From assembly GCA_938091985.1 (NCBI GenBank), contig CALKOE010000440.1, forward strand, positions 1 to 8,199: a DNA stretch of 8,199 nucleotides, in the 5' to 3' direction. This DNA comes from an uncultured Acidimicrobiales bacterium (GTDB lineage: Bacteria; Actinomycetota; Acidimicrobiia; Acidimicrobiales; Aldehydirespiratoraceae). Made by a program: the position numbers and the translations under genes. Numbering within the stretch: the stretch's first letter is position 1; each line of letters opens with the position of its first letter. Below, piece after piece: positions 1 to 5,900 of the stretch. Under the pieces are notes generated by a model that saw nothing but the letters and a program-made list of their open reading frames with translations, had not been told where the DNA came from and made no database searches.

Positions 1-33
1 TCGTAGTTACCTCGTGGAAGGAACCACCACCGG

Positions 34-1152
34 ATGACGCAGAGAGCTGCCGGCTTTGTCCCGCCGACCTACCCATACGACCGGCTGAACGACTTCAGAG
101 CGAGCGCCGCCGAGTTCGACGGCGGAGCGATCGATTGTTCCATCGGTACGCCATTCGACGCGCCGCCCGACGCGGTGATTGCCGCGTTGTCGACATCTGG
201 GGCCGAGCGGGGCTATCCGCCGTCGATCGGCTCGAAGGAGTACCGCGAGGCCGCGACCGGTTGGCTCCGTCGGGAGTTCGGCGTCTCGGTCGACGTCGAC
301 CGCGAGATCGCGGCGTGCATCGGCACAAAGGAGTTCGTGGCGAGTACGCCCAACTACCTCCGACTACGTCACCCCGACCGCGACACGGTGCTCTACCCGG
401 CGGTGTCGTATCCGTCCTACGAGATGGGGGCGATCCTCGCCGGCTGTCGTGCAGTCGCCGTACCGGTCGACGAGAACTGGTGCATCGATCTCTCGGCCAT
501 CGATCCCGCCGATGCGGCCCGCGCGATGTGTCTGTGGATCAACACTCCGGGCAATCCGGCTGGAGGTCTCGATGATCTCGCTGCGGCGGCAGCGTGGGGT
601 CGCGCCAACGACGTGCTGGTGCTCAGCGACGAGTGCTACATCGAGTTCACGTGGGACGGTCCGGGCCGGACCATTCTCAGTGAAGGGACAGAGGGTGTCG
701 TGGCGGTGCACTCGTTGTCGAAGCGATCGAACCTCGCCGGCGCTCGAGCCGGGTTCTACGCAGGCGACGCCGACGTCGTCGACTATCTGCGAGAGGTGCG
801 CAAGCACGGTGGGTGCATCGTGCCTGGTCCGGTGCAGGCTGCGGCCGCCACCGCTTGGGGCGACCAAACGCACGTCACCGAACTCCGCGAGACCTACCGA
901 GAGCGCCTCGAGATCGGCATCGAACTCTTCGCCCGGCTTGGAGTGGAAGCATCGATGCCCCAGGGTGGGTTCTACCTCTGGGTCGCTGCGCCCGACGGTG
1001 ACGCGTGGGCGCTCACGAAACTTCTGGCCGAGCGCGCCGGCGTCGTCGTGAGTCCTGGCGAGTTCTATGGCGATCAGTCTGCTGGGCATGTCCGCCTCGC
1101 GGTGGTCCAGCCGACCGAACTGCTGCAGCTCGCCGTCGACCGACTCACGTGA
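34..1152 (+). CDS. dapC: N-succinyldiaminopimelate aminotransferase DapC
   Basis: PLP-dependent fold type I aminotransferase of 372 residues. It is predicted to interconvert N-succinyl-2-amino-6-ketopimelate and N-succinyl-LL-2,6-diaminopimelate, with glutamate as amino donor, in the cytoplasmic succinylase branch of lysine/DAP synthesis. Visible motifs are the N-terminal IGTPFDAPP segment (about residues 37-45), NTPGNP (170-175), the cofactor-contacting Asp199 and Tyr202 in SDECYIEF, the Schiff-base Lys230 in SLSKRSNLAGAR, and a C-terminal substrate-binding Arg354 in HVRLAVVQP. The overall pattern matches the actinobacterial DapC type and the length is normal. The ATG is supported by a GGAAGGAA Shine-Dalgarno at 16-23, ten bases upstream. 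The stop overlaps the GTG of the next gene (GTGA). dapD and dapE downstream make the specific assignment much safer than the fold alone would. A different class I/II aminotransferase specificity is the only realistic alternative. Confidence 0.93.
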   Translation: MTQRAAGFVPPTYPYDRLNDFRASAAEFDGGAIDCSIGTPFDAPPDAVIAALSTSGAERGYPPSIGSKEYREAATGWLRREFGVSVDVDREIAACIGTKEFVASTPNYLRLRHPDRDTVLYPAVSYPSYEMGAILAGCRAVAVPVDENWCIDLSAIDPADAARAMCLWINTPGNPAGGLDDLAAAAAWGRANDVLVLSDECYIEFTWDGPGRTILSEGTEGVVAVHSLSKRSNLAGARAGFYAGDADVVDYLREVRKHGGCIVPGPVQAAAATAWGDQTHVTELRETYRERLEIGIELFARLGVEASMPQGGFYLWVAAPDGDAWALTKLLAERAGVVVSPGEFYGDQSAGHVRLAVVQPTELLQLAVDRLT

Positions 1153-1832
1153 CGCTTCCGCCGCCACCGCCGCGGCCGCCACAACCTCGTCCTCCGTCCT
1201 ACCAAGCGCATCAGCGGGCCCCTCGTCGCCCGGTCCACCGCGGCATCTGGGTCGGCGCGGCGATGTTGGTGTGCGCGCTGATGGCAGCCGGCGCGTGGTT
1301 GTTTTCGGAGCTCCCCAACGTCTCCGACGAGATCGACCGCTTCCACCGGGCTTCGCCGCAGTTCCCGGTGGAGTTCACGGTCGAGGAGGCCGTGGACTGG
1401 GATGTGTTCATCGAGCCATCGTCGGCATCGCGCTCGGGACTTCGCTTCGAGATCGTCGACGCCGAGGGCGAACCGGTACGGCTCGGCAGCGACCACGGAT
1501 TCACTTACAACTGGTTCAGTCGCTCCGGACGCTCGATCGCGTCGGCTGCGCTCGACCCTGGCACCTATCGGATGACCGTCACCGAGGGAACTGCATCGGT
1601 GGCCATCGGTGATAGTCCCGGCGCGGAGATCTTTCGGGCCGTGGGTGGTGGGGTGCTGATCGGCGGCGTGCTCGGGCTCTTGGGCATCGTGGTGATGATC
1701 GTGAGTGCCGTGCGCGACACCCGCCGCCGAAATCAGAACAACGAACCCCCGCCCCCGTCGCCATGGTCTTCGGGGGAATGGTCTTCAGGGGAGTGGTCTT
1801 CGGGGGAGTGGCCGGAGGAGCCCGGCCGCTAG
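1149..1832 (+). CDS. Two-helix membrane protein of unknown function in the dap operon
   Basis: I do not recognise the family. With the GTG start at 1149 the product has 227 residues. The order is: a proline-rich basic N-tail (1-31), a hydrophobic helix (about 32-52), a region of about 110 residues that looks rich in beta strands (53-163, with VEFTVEEAVDWDVFIEP and ALDPGTYRMTVTEG), a second hydrophobic helix rich in glycine (about 164-188), a basic RDTRRRNQ stop-transfer stretch, and a proline/tryptophan tail with three WSSGE repeats. The likely topology is both tails cytosolic and the middle domain outside. The frame is open further upstream (ATG at 1005), but that would overlap dapC by about 150 bases. 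The GTG inside the dapC stop (GTGA, 4-base overlap) indicates translational coupling and is preferred. dapD starts ten bases after the stop, so the gene is cotranscribed with dap genes. A role in envelope biology is only a guess from this position. Confidence 0.7.
   Translation: MTLPPPPPRPPQPRPPSYQAHQRAPRRPVHRGIWVGAAMLVCALMAAGAWLFSELPNVSDEIDRFHRASPQFPVEFTVEEAVDWDVFIEPSSASRSGLRFEIVDAEGEPVRLGSDHGFTYNWFSRSGRSIASAALDPGTYRMTVTEGTASVAIGDSPGAEIFRAVGGGVLIGGVLGLLGIVVMIVSAVRDTRRRNQNNEPPPPSPWSSGEWSSGEWSSGEWPEEPGR
1764..1808 (+). repeat. Three tandem 15-bp units encoding WSSGE
   Basis: Three head-to-tail 15-base units start at 1764, 1779 and 1794, each TGGTCTTC(G/A)GGGGA(A/G), followed by a further TGG at 1809. 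The units differ at only two positions. They lie in frame in the C-terminal tail of the unknown membrane protein and encode W-S-S-G-E three times, then W-P-E-E. The near identity at DNA level points to recent slippage duplication, so copy number may vary between strains. Confidence 0.9.
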
Positions 1833-1842
1833 TCTGCGGCCC

Positions 1843-2667
1843 ATGTCTGATCTGCAGTCACGAATCGAAGCGCTCTGGGAGGGCCGCGACGGCATCGACG
1901 TCGACGACCCAGAGGTCATTTCCACGGTGCACGAGGCGATCAACCAACTCGACACCGGCGTTGCCCGGGTCGCCGAGGTCGGCGCCGATGGCCAGGTTGT
2001 GGTGCACCAGTGGTGCAAATACGCCGTGCTGTTGCTCTTCAAGATTTCGAAGATGGCCACGATCGAGAACGCGCCCTTCGAATACGCCGACAAGATCCCG
2101 CTCAAGACGGACTACATGTCTCGCGGCGTGCGGGTCGTGCCCGGCGCACAGGCACGATGGGGCAGCTATCAGGCCCCGGGTGTCGTGATGATGCCGAGCT
2201 ACACCAACATCGGTGCGTACGTCGACGAGAACACGATGGTCGACACCTGGGCCACCGTGGGTTCGTGTGCGCAGATCGGCAAGAACGTGCACCTCAGCGG
2301 TGGTGTCGGCATCGGTGGAGTGCTCGAGCCGGCTCAGGCCGCGCCGGTCATCATCGAAGACGAATGCATGATCGGCAGTCGCTGCATCGTGGCCGAAGGC
2401 GCCCGTGTGGGCGAGGGCACCGTGCTCGGCGCTGGGGCGGTGCTCACCGGCTCCATTCCGGTGATCGATGTCGAAACCGGCGACGAACTCTCCCGCGGCA
2501 TCGTGCCGCCATGGTCGGTGGCCGTTGCCGGCACGCGGCCACGCGATTTCCCGGGCGGGCAATACGGTCTGCCCGCCGTGCTCGTGATCAAGCGGCTGAC
2601 GGAGGGCGAACGCCACGACAAGGCGGCGCTCAACGACATTCTGCGTGACCACGGAGCGGCAACCTGA
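1843..2667 (+). CDS. dapD: Tetrahydrodipicolinate N-succinyltransferase DapD (E. coli-like type)
   Basis: Transfers succinyl from succinyl-CoA to 2,3,4,5-tetrahydrodipicolinate, the committed step of the succinylase DAP branch. The product has 274 residues, the same length as the E. coli enzyme, and aligns with it end to end as I recall it: HQWCKYAVLL (55-64), then MPSYTNIGAYVDE (117-129), then TMVDTWATVGSCAQIGKN (131-148), then LSGGVGIGGVLEP (151-163). An N-terminal helical domain is followed by a left-handed beta-helix of hexapeptide repeats and a C-terminal extension ending in KRLTEG...LNDILRDHG. It is predicted to act as a cytosolic trimer. The ATG at 1843 matches the family N-terminus (MSDLQSRIEALWEG). 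The nearest purine-rich site, GGAGGAG at 1814-1820, is 22 bases away, which is too far for a normal Shine-Dalgarno, so initiation may depend on coupling to the upstream gene that stops ten bases earlier. This is not the roughly 317-residue DapD known from Mycobacterium. Confidence 0.95.
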   Translation: MSDLQSRIEALWEGRDGIDVDDPEVISTVHEAINQLDTGVARVAEVGADGQVVVHQWCKYAVLLLFKISKMATIENAPFEYADKIPLKTDYMSRGVRVVPGAQARWGSYQAPGVVMMPSYTNIGAYVDENTMVDTWATVGSCAQIGKNVHLSGGVGIGGVLEPAQAAPVIIEDECMIGSRCIVAEGARVGEGTVLGAGAVLTGSIPVIDVETGDELSRGIVPPWSVAVAGTRPRDFPGGQYGLPAVLVIKRLTEGERHDKAALNDILRDHGAAT

Positions 2668-2673
2668 TTGCAT

Positions 2674-2677
2674 GAGG
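2674..2677 (+). promoter_or_regulatory. Ribosome binding site deciding the dapE start
   Basis: GAGG lies eight bases before the ATG at 2686. An in-frame TTG at 2668, directly after the dapD stop, would add six residues, but nothing Shine-Dalgarno-like sits at the right distance from it. The ATG at 2686 is therefore preferred. Confidence 0.6.
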
Positions 2678-2685
2678 CTGTGTCA

Positions 2686-3765
2686 ATGAGCGAACTTCCC
2701 CGCGGCGACCTGTTCTCGCTCACCGCCGCGCTCGTCGACATTCCCTCGGTCAGCTTCGAGGAGCAGGCCATCACGGCGCTGCTCGAAGCCGAGCTCCGCG
2801 CGCTCGACCATCTTGACGTGGTGCGAATCGGTGACAATCTCATTGCCCGCACCAACCTCGAGCGGCCGCGCCGAATAGTGCTCGGCGGCCACACCGACAC
2901 GGTGCCGCCCGATGGCAACGAGGGCGCTCGGATCGAGGGCGACCGCCTCTATGGCGTGGGTGCGACCGACATGAAGGGCGGCGTGGCCACGATGCTCGAG
3001 CTCGCCCGCACCCTCACCGAGCCTGCCATCGACGTCACCTACGTCTTCTACGCCCGCGAAGAAGTGGCAGTGATCCACAACGGTCTGCGCGAGATCGAAG
3101 AGGTCCGCCCTGATCTTCTCGACGGCGACGTTGCGTTGCTCGGCGAGCCGACGCTCGGTGCGATCGAAGCCGGTTGCCAGGGCACCATGCGCCTCGAGAT
3201 CACCCTCGTCGGCGCTCGCTCTCACACGGCACGGCCCTGGATGGGTCGCAATGCGATTCATCGCCTTGCCCAGGTGCTCACGATCATCGAGACCTACCAG
3301 CCGCGCGAACCGGTCATCGAGGGCTGTGCATACCGCGAGGCGCTACAGGCCGTGCATGTCGAGGGCGGTGTGGCCGGCAATGTCGTACCGGACCGCGCCA
3401 TGGTGCGGGTGAACCACCGGTTTGCGCCGGATCGTTCGATCGAGGAGGCAGAGGCGTTTGTGCGCGGCCTGCTCGACCCCGCGATCGCCGATGGTGACAC
3501 GGTCGAACTTGTCGACGTCTCACCTGCGGCGCGGCCAGGCCTCGACGACCCGTTGCTTGCGGGGCTCATCGCCCGGAGCGGCCTCGAAGTACGCGCCAAG
3601 TTGGGTTGGACGGATGTGGCGTTCTTCTCCGCGCGCGGTGTTCCGGCAAGCAACTTCGGGCCCGGTGATGCGACCATCGCCCACACCGCTGGGGAGTATC
3701 TCGAGCGCGAGTGGCTCGATGACACCTATGCAGCGCTGGTGGATCTGTTGACCCACGGGGTCTGA
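2686..3765 (+). CDS. dapE: Succinyl-diaminopimelate desuccinylase DapE
   Basis: Dizinc M20-family amidohydrolase of 359 residues that releases succinate from N-succinyl-LL-diaminopimelate to give LL-DAP, the third succinylase-branch enzyme of this operon. Metal-site and catalytic residues are visible in family order: His69 and Asp71 in GGHTDTVPP, bridging Asp95 in GATDMKGGVA, the catalytic Glu125-Glu126 pair in YAREEVAV, Glu154 in LGEPT, and His333 in IAHTAGEYLE. The lid/dimerisation domain includes GARSHTARPWMGRNAI (about 182-197). The length agrees with actinobacterial DapE proteins of about 350 residues. It starts 18 bases after the dapD stop, with GAGG at 2674-2677 supporting the ATG. The gene ends six bases before the convergent lexA stop, and I see no hairpin terminator between them. 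Another M20 peptidase specificity is possible in principle, but the operon context argues strongly for DapE. Confidence 0.94.
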   Translation: MSELPRGDLFSLTAALVDIPSVSFEEQAITALLEAELRALDHLDVVRIGDNLIARTNLERPRRIVLGGHTDTVPPDGNEGARIEGDRLYGVGATDMKGGVATMLELARTLTEPAIDVTYVFYAREEVAVIHNGLREIEEVRPDLLDGDVALLGEPTLGAIEAGCQGTMRLEITLVGARSHTARPWMGRNAIHRLAQVLTIIETYQPREPVIEGCAYREALQAVHVEGGVAGNVVPDRAMVRVNHRFAPDRSIEEAEAFVRGLLDPAIADGDTVELVDVSPAARPGLDDPLLAGLIARSGLEVRAKLGWTDVAFFSARGVPASNFGPGDATIAHTAGEYLEREWLDDTYAALVDLLTHGV

Positions 3766-3771
3766 AACTGA

Positions 3772-4398
3772 TCAGAGCTTGCGCATCACCGTGACGACGC
3801 GCCCGAAGATCTGCACTTCGTCGGGTGAGAACACCATGTCGCTGAGCGCTTCGTTGGCGGGGACCAACACGATCTTGCCGTCGCGGCGCTGGAGGGTCTT
3901 GACGGTGGCTTCTTCGCCAGGGATGCCGGCGACGACGATGTCGCCATTGTCGGCGTCGTCTTGATTGCGACAGACCACGAAGTCGCCATCGAAGATGCCG
4001 AGGTCGATCATCGATTCACCGCGCACTCGCAGCATGAAGAGATCGCCGCCACCGGTGAGGTCGGCAGGCATCGGCACGAGTTCTTCGACATTTTGCTCGG
4101 CCAAGACATCGGTGCCGGCCGCGACATCGCCCACCAGAGGGACGTGCTTCACGGGTCGACGATCGGCCGTGGAGGCCCCGCCGGTGTAGTGGACCTGGAT
4201 GGCCCGCGGCTTCGACGGATCTCTGACGATGTAGCCGGCGTCTCGCAGATTGTCGAGATGGGACTTCACGGTGGCGGGGGAGCGCAGGCCGACGGCCTCA
4301 CCGATCTCACGCACTGACGGTGGGTATCCACGGTCGGCCTGGTGCTCGACGATCACGTCGAGGATCTGTCGCTGACGGGGAGTGAGGGTGTCGGACAT
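3772..4398 (-). CDS. lexA: SOS repressor LexA
   Basis: Transcriptional repressor of the DNA-damage (SOS) response that self-cleaves when stimulated by RecA filaments. The product has 208 residues. The N-terminal winged helix-turn-helix includes LTPRQRQILDVI (5-16) and the recognition region PPSVREIGEAVGLRSPATVK (26-45). The scissile Ala94-Gly95 bond lies in VPLVGDVAAGTDVLAEQ. The S24-type protease domain supplies nucleophile Ser129 (RGESM) and general base Lys167 (ATVKTL). All functional residues are intact. A GGAGG Shine-Dalgarno (complement of 4404-4408) sits five bases before the ATG. The gene is divergent from the LysM gene, and the shared 232-base region carries four LexA-type operators, so autoregulation is expected. 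It converges with dapE at its 3' end. Confidence 0.97.
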   Translation of the reverse strand: MSDTLTPRQRQILDVIVEHQADRGYPPSVREIGEAVGLRSPATVKSHLDNLRDAGYIVRDPSKPRAIQVHYTGGASTADRRPVKHVPLVGDVAAGTDVLAEQNVEELVPMPADLTGGGDLFMLRVRGESMIDLGIFDGDFVVCRNQDDADNGDIVVAGIPGEEATVKTLQRRDGKIVLVPANEALSDMVFSPDEVQIFGRVVTVMRKL

Positions 4399-4459
4399 AT
4401 CGGCCTCCGGGCTCGGTCACCCTCGGGTTGGGGGTTTCCTGTGGATGAGTTGTTGACAA

Positions 4460-4473
4460 CGAACAGGTGTTCG
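4460..4473. promoter_or_regulatory. SOS box 1 (perfect LexA operator)
   Basis: CGAAC-AGGT-GTTCG is an exact match to the actinobacterial/Bacillus LexA operator CGAAC-N4-GTTCG. It lies 61 bases from the lexA start and is the operator closest to lexA. Confidence 0.92.
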
Positions 4474-4485
4474 GGTTGACTGTTG

Positions 4486-4499
4486 CGAACGACTGTTCG
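4486..4499. promoter_or_regulatory. SOS box 2 (perfect LexA operator)
   Basis: CGAAC-GACT-GTTCG is a second exact match. Its centre is 26 bases from that of box 1. Confidence 0.92.
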
Positions 4500-4500
4500 T

Positions 4501-4514
4501 CGGACACATGTTCG
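4501..4514. promoter_or_regulatory. SOS box 3 (one mismatch)
   Basis: CGGAC-ACAT-GTTCG has one mismatch (G for A at the third base) to CGAAC-N4-GTTCG. Its centre is 15 bases from that of box 2, with one base between the two sites. Confidence 0.65.
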
Positions 4515-4515
4515 C

Positions 4516-4529
4516 CAAACATTCGTTCG
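4516..4529. promoter_or_regulatory. SOS box 4 (one mismatch)
   Basis: CAAAC-ATTC-GTTCG has one mismatch (A for G at the second base). Its centre is 15 bases from that of box 3, continuing the regular spacing. It is the operator nearest the LysM gene. Confidence 0.6.
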
Positions 4530-4613
4530 GCGTCAAGTACCTCTTTGAAATACCGCCGAAATTCAACCCACGACACGGATCCGGACCGCTTCCTCCGGTG
4601 AGTGTCACACCCC

Positions 4614-4618
4614 AGGAG
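4614..4618 (+). promoter_or_regulatory. Ribosome binding site deciding the LysM gene start
   Basis: AGGAG lies 12 bases before the ATG at 4631. Its spacing is a little long but it is the best site available. The other in-frame starts are an ATG at 4508, which lies inside SOS box 3, and a GTG at 4598. Both would add a low-complexity leader with no domain, so 4631 is preferred. Confidence 0.5.
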
Positions 4619-4630
4619 CACACTCCAGAC

Positions 4631-4999
4631 ATGACTGCAGCACTGATTCCCGCCACCGACGACTACGGATTCGGCCGCCCCGCCGTGCGAACCGACCGGA
4701 CTGCGAGCCCCGAAGTCTACCGTCGTCGTCGTCTCGCCGTGGTTGCTGTTGTGATCGGGCTTGTGCTCGGACTCGCGTCCTTTGGTCGCCAGGCCGATGC
4801 CACTCCCTCTGCTGAAGCCCAGGCCGCCGAGGCCGTGCTGGTCGTCGTGCAGCCGGGCGACACCCTGTGGACAATCGCCGACGCGTTGGTCGACAACGCT
4901 GATCCCCGGCCGCTCGTTGCCGAACTCAGCGAGATCGCCGGCGGTGCCGCAATTCAGCCCGGCCAGCTGCTCCGTATCCCGGGCAACCTCGTCGACTGA
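4631..4999 (+). CDS. Membrane-anchored LysM protein, likely SOS-induced division inhibitor
   Basis: Small protein of 122 residues. A cytosolic N-tail (1-34) ending in YRRRR is followed by one transmembrane helix (about 35-51), a short Ala/Glu-rich linker (52-69), and one LysM peptidoglycan-binding domain (about 70-117; VVVQPGDTLWTIADAL ... IQPGQLLRIP). The N-in, C-out topology puts LysM in the wall. This is the architecture of the SOS cell-division inhibitors YneA (Bacillus) and ChiZ/Rv2719c (Mycobacterium), and DivS of Corynebacterium has the same role. These genes also lie beside lexA. Four LexA operators upstream predict repression until DNA damage. No hydrolase domain is present, so a binding or inhibitory role at the septum is more likely than wall cleavage. 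No clear -10 hexamer was found; TTGACA at 4453-4458 and TTGACT at 4476-4481 are -35-like only. The stop abuts that of the opposite-strand reductase gene. A generic LysM wall protein is the alternative. Confidence 0.82.
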   Translation: MTAALIPATDDYGFGRPAVRTDRTASPEVYRRRRLAVVAVVIGLVLGLASFGRQADATPSAEAQAAEAVLVVVQPGDTLWTIADALVDNADPRPLVAELSEIAGGAAIQPGQLLRIPGNLVD

Positions 5000-5740
5000 T
5001 CAGTCTCTGACGTAGCGAGCGAAGAGCGCGCCGTCTTCCTCCAGGAGGCGATCGAGGCGCATCGCGACGGCGAGATCGTCGCCTTTCGCCACGATGCGAG
5101 CGGAGTCGCCACCGGCCAGCGTGGGCGACAAGCTCAGGCAGAACTCGTCGACCACCCCGGCGCTGTGCAGTATTCCGTTGAAACGGGGTCCGCCTTCGGC
5201 GAGCACGACCCGTGCACCCCGTTGCCCGAGCTCTTGGAGGATTTGTTGCGGTTCTGGCGTTGCAGTGGCCACGCGCACGATGTCGGCGTCGAGGTTGTCC
5301 AAGGCAGCCGCATCGGCGTCCTGGCCCGTGATCACGAGCGGGCGCAGTTGATCCGGCGTTCGGTCGGCCAATGCCGGGATGGCGCGATCTATCCGGCCGC
5401 TGGCGGTCACAATCGCCAGGTTGGGAGCGGGCGAACGCCCTTGTGCGGCTCGTCGTTGCGTGATGTCGGCAGAGGTGAGCGGCATTCGGTAGGTCTCGGC
5501 CGCAGCAGTGGCCGACGCCACCAGTACCCAGTCGCAGCTTGCGCGGATGGCTCGAAACACGGCCTTGTCGCCGGCGCCGCCCAGGCCTCCGCTCAGACCC
5601 TCCACTGCCGTGGCGCCGTCGATGCTGGCGATCATGTTGGCCATCAACCACGGTCGTTCACCGTGAGCTGGCCGCACGTCGTTCAGGTAGAGGTCGAGGG
5701 GGTCCACCTCGTCGAGAGGGTGGGGAAGAAGCTGCCGCAC
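5000..5740 (-). CDS. RibD C-terminal-like pyrimidine reductase family protein
   Basis: Stand-alone reductase domain of 246 residues, related to the C-terminal domain of RibD and to dihydrofolate reductase. In the riboflavin pathway such domains reduce 5-amino-6-ribosylamino-pyrimidinedione 5'-phosphate with NADPH. Visible motifs are MANMIASIDGATAVEGLSG (33-51, substrate/cofactor cleft), GGAGDKAVFRAIRASCDWVLVASATAAAETY (54-84), LAIVTASGRID (108-118) and LAEGGPRFNGIL (180-191). The order and spacing match mycobacterial Rv2671 as I recall it. No deaminase domain is present, and no other riboflavin genes lie nearby, so the physiological substrate is uncertain; a role as an alternative dihydrofolate reductase has been discussed for Rv2671. 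The start is GTG at 5740 with a weak AGGG (complement of 5750-5753) nine bases upstream. No other ATG or GTG lies between it and an upstream in-frame stop at 5813-5815. It shares its upstream region with nrdJ and ends exactly at the LysM gene stop. Confidence 0.85.
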   Translation of the reverse strand: MRQLLPHPLDEVDPLDLYLNDVRPAHGERPWLMANMIASIDGATAVEGLSGGLGGAGDKAVFRAIRASCDWVLVASATAAAETYRMPLTSADITQRRAAQGRSPAPNLAIVTASGRIDRAIPALADRTPDQLRPLVITGQDADAAALDNLDADIVRVATATPEPQQILQELGQRGARVVLAEGGPRFNGILHSAGVVDEFCLSLSPTLAGGDSARIVAKGDDLAVAMRLDRLLEEDGALFARYVRD

Positions 5741-5793
5741 AAGCAGCGACCCTACTGCTGGGTGCGGTGTCGCTGTGAACGGTGTCGAGCAGG

Positions 5794-5876
5794 TTGTCCA
5801 CCGCGATGGGGATCATCTGTGGAAAGAGACGGGCTTATCCCCGGGGAATCCACATGAGGTCCCCTTTTGGTCCACA
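5794..5876. other. Cluster of DnaA-box-like nonamers upstream of nrdJ
   Basis: Five 9-mers resemble the DnaA box TTRTCCACA: TTGTCCACC at 5794-5802 (8 of 9), CTTTCCACA on the complement of 5818-5826 (7 of 9), TTATCCCCG at 5835-5843 (7 of 9), GAATCCACA at 5846-5854 (7 of 9) and TGGTCCACA at 5868-5876 (8 of 9). None is perfect. Two of them overlap the TCCACATG direct repeats. DnaA control of ribonucleotide reductase is known in E. coli (nrdAB), but here it is only a possibility. A TCCCCGGGGA palindrome at 5838-5847 lies in the same stretch. The remaining bases from 5741 to 5793 show nothing I can name beyond the weak ribosome site of the opposite-strand gene. Confidence 0.25.
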
Positions 5877-5887
5877 TGGGAGTCCCC
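5849..5887 (+). repeat. Pair of TCCACATG...TCCCC direct repeats, operator-like
   Basis: TCCACATGAGGTCCCC (5849-5864) and TCCACATGGGAGTCCCC (5871-5887) are near-identical direct repeats whose starts are 22 bases apart, about two helical turns. The second copy fills the spacer of the candidate nrdJ promoter. Tandem copies on one helical face over a promoter look like binding sites for a regulator I cannot identify. They do not resemble the NrdR box pattern (ACAC...TATA...GTGT). Confidence 0.55.
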
Positions 5888-5894
5888 GTAGGGT
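5867..5894 (+). promoter_or_regulatory. Candidate nrdJ promoter
   Basis: A -10-like TAGGGT at 5889-5894 lies 16 bases after a weak -35-like TTGGTC at 5867-5872. The expected transcription start, about position 5901, coincides with the first base of the long inverted repeat that closes the nrdJ leader. That agreement is the main support, because the hexamers themselves are poor matches. Confidence 0.4.
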
Positions 5895-5900
5895 GCTCGC

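Noticed and set aside
1..33. Possible 3' end of an upstream gene (TAG at 4-6)
   Set aside because: Only one codon precedes the stop, so no gene can be supported. A ferredoxin gene often precedes dapC in actinobacteria, but that cannot be seen here.
1005..1148. Longer version of the unknown membrane protein starting at ATG 1005
   Set aside because: It would overlap the dapC coding region by about 150 bases. The GTG coupled to the dapC stop is more plausible.
364..1182. Long antisense open frames opposite dapC, and similar ones opposite dapD, dapE and nrdJ
   Set aside because: They are typical mirror frames of high-GC coding DNA: arginine-rich, with no domains or ribosome sites.
3766..3771. 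Terminator between dapE and lexA
   Set aside because: The six-base gap holds no hairpin, and I saw no strong stem with a T run in the flanking coding ends.
4440..4448. Single DnaA-box-like site near lexA (TCATCCACA on the complement)
   Set aside because: It is isolated with an 8 of 9 match, and one such hit is expected by chance in several kilobases.
4508..4630. In-frame upstream extension of the LysM gene from ATG 4508
   Set aside because: The ATG lies inside SOS box 3, the extra 41 residues show no domain, and no ribosome site precedes it. ATG 4631 with AGGAG is better.
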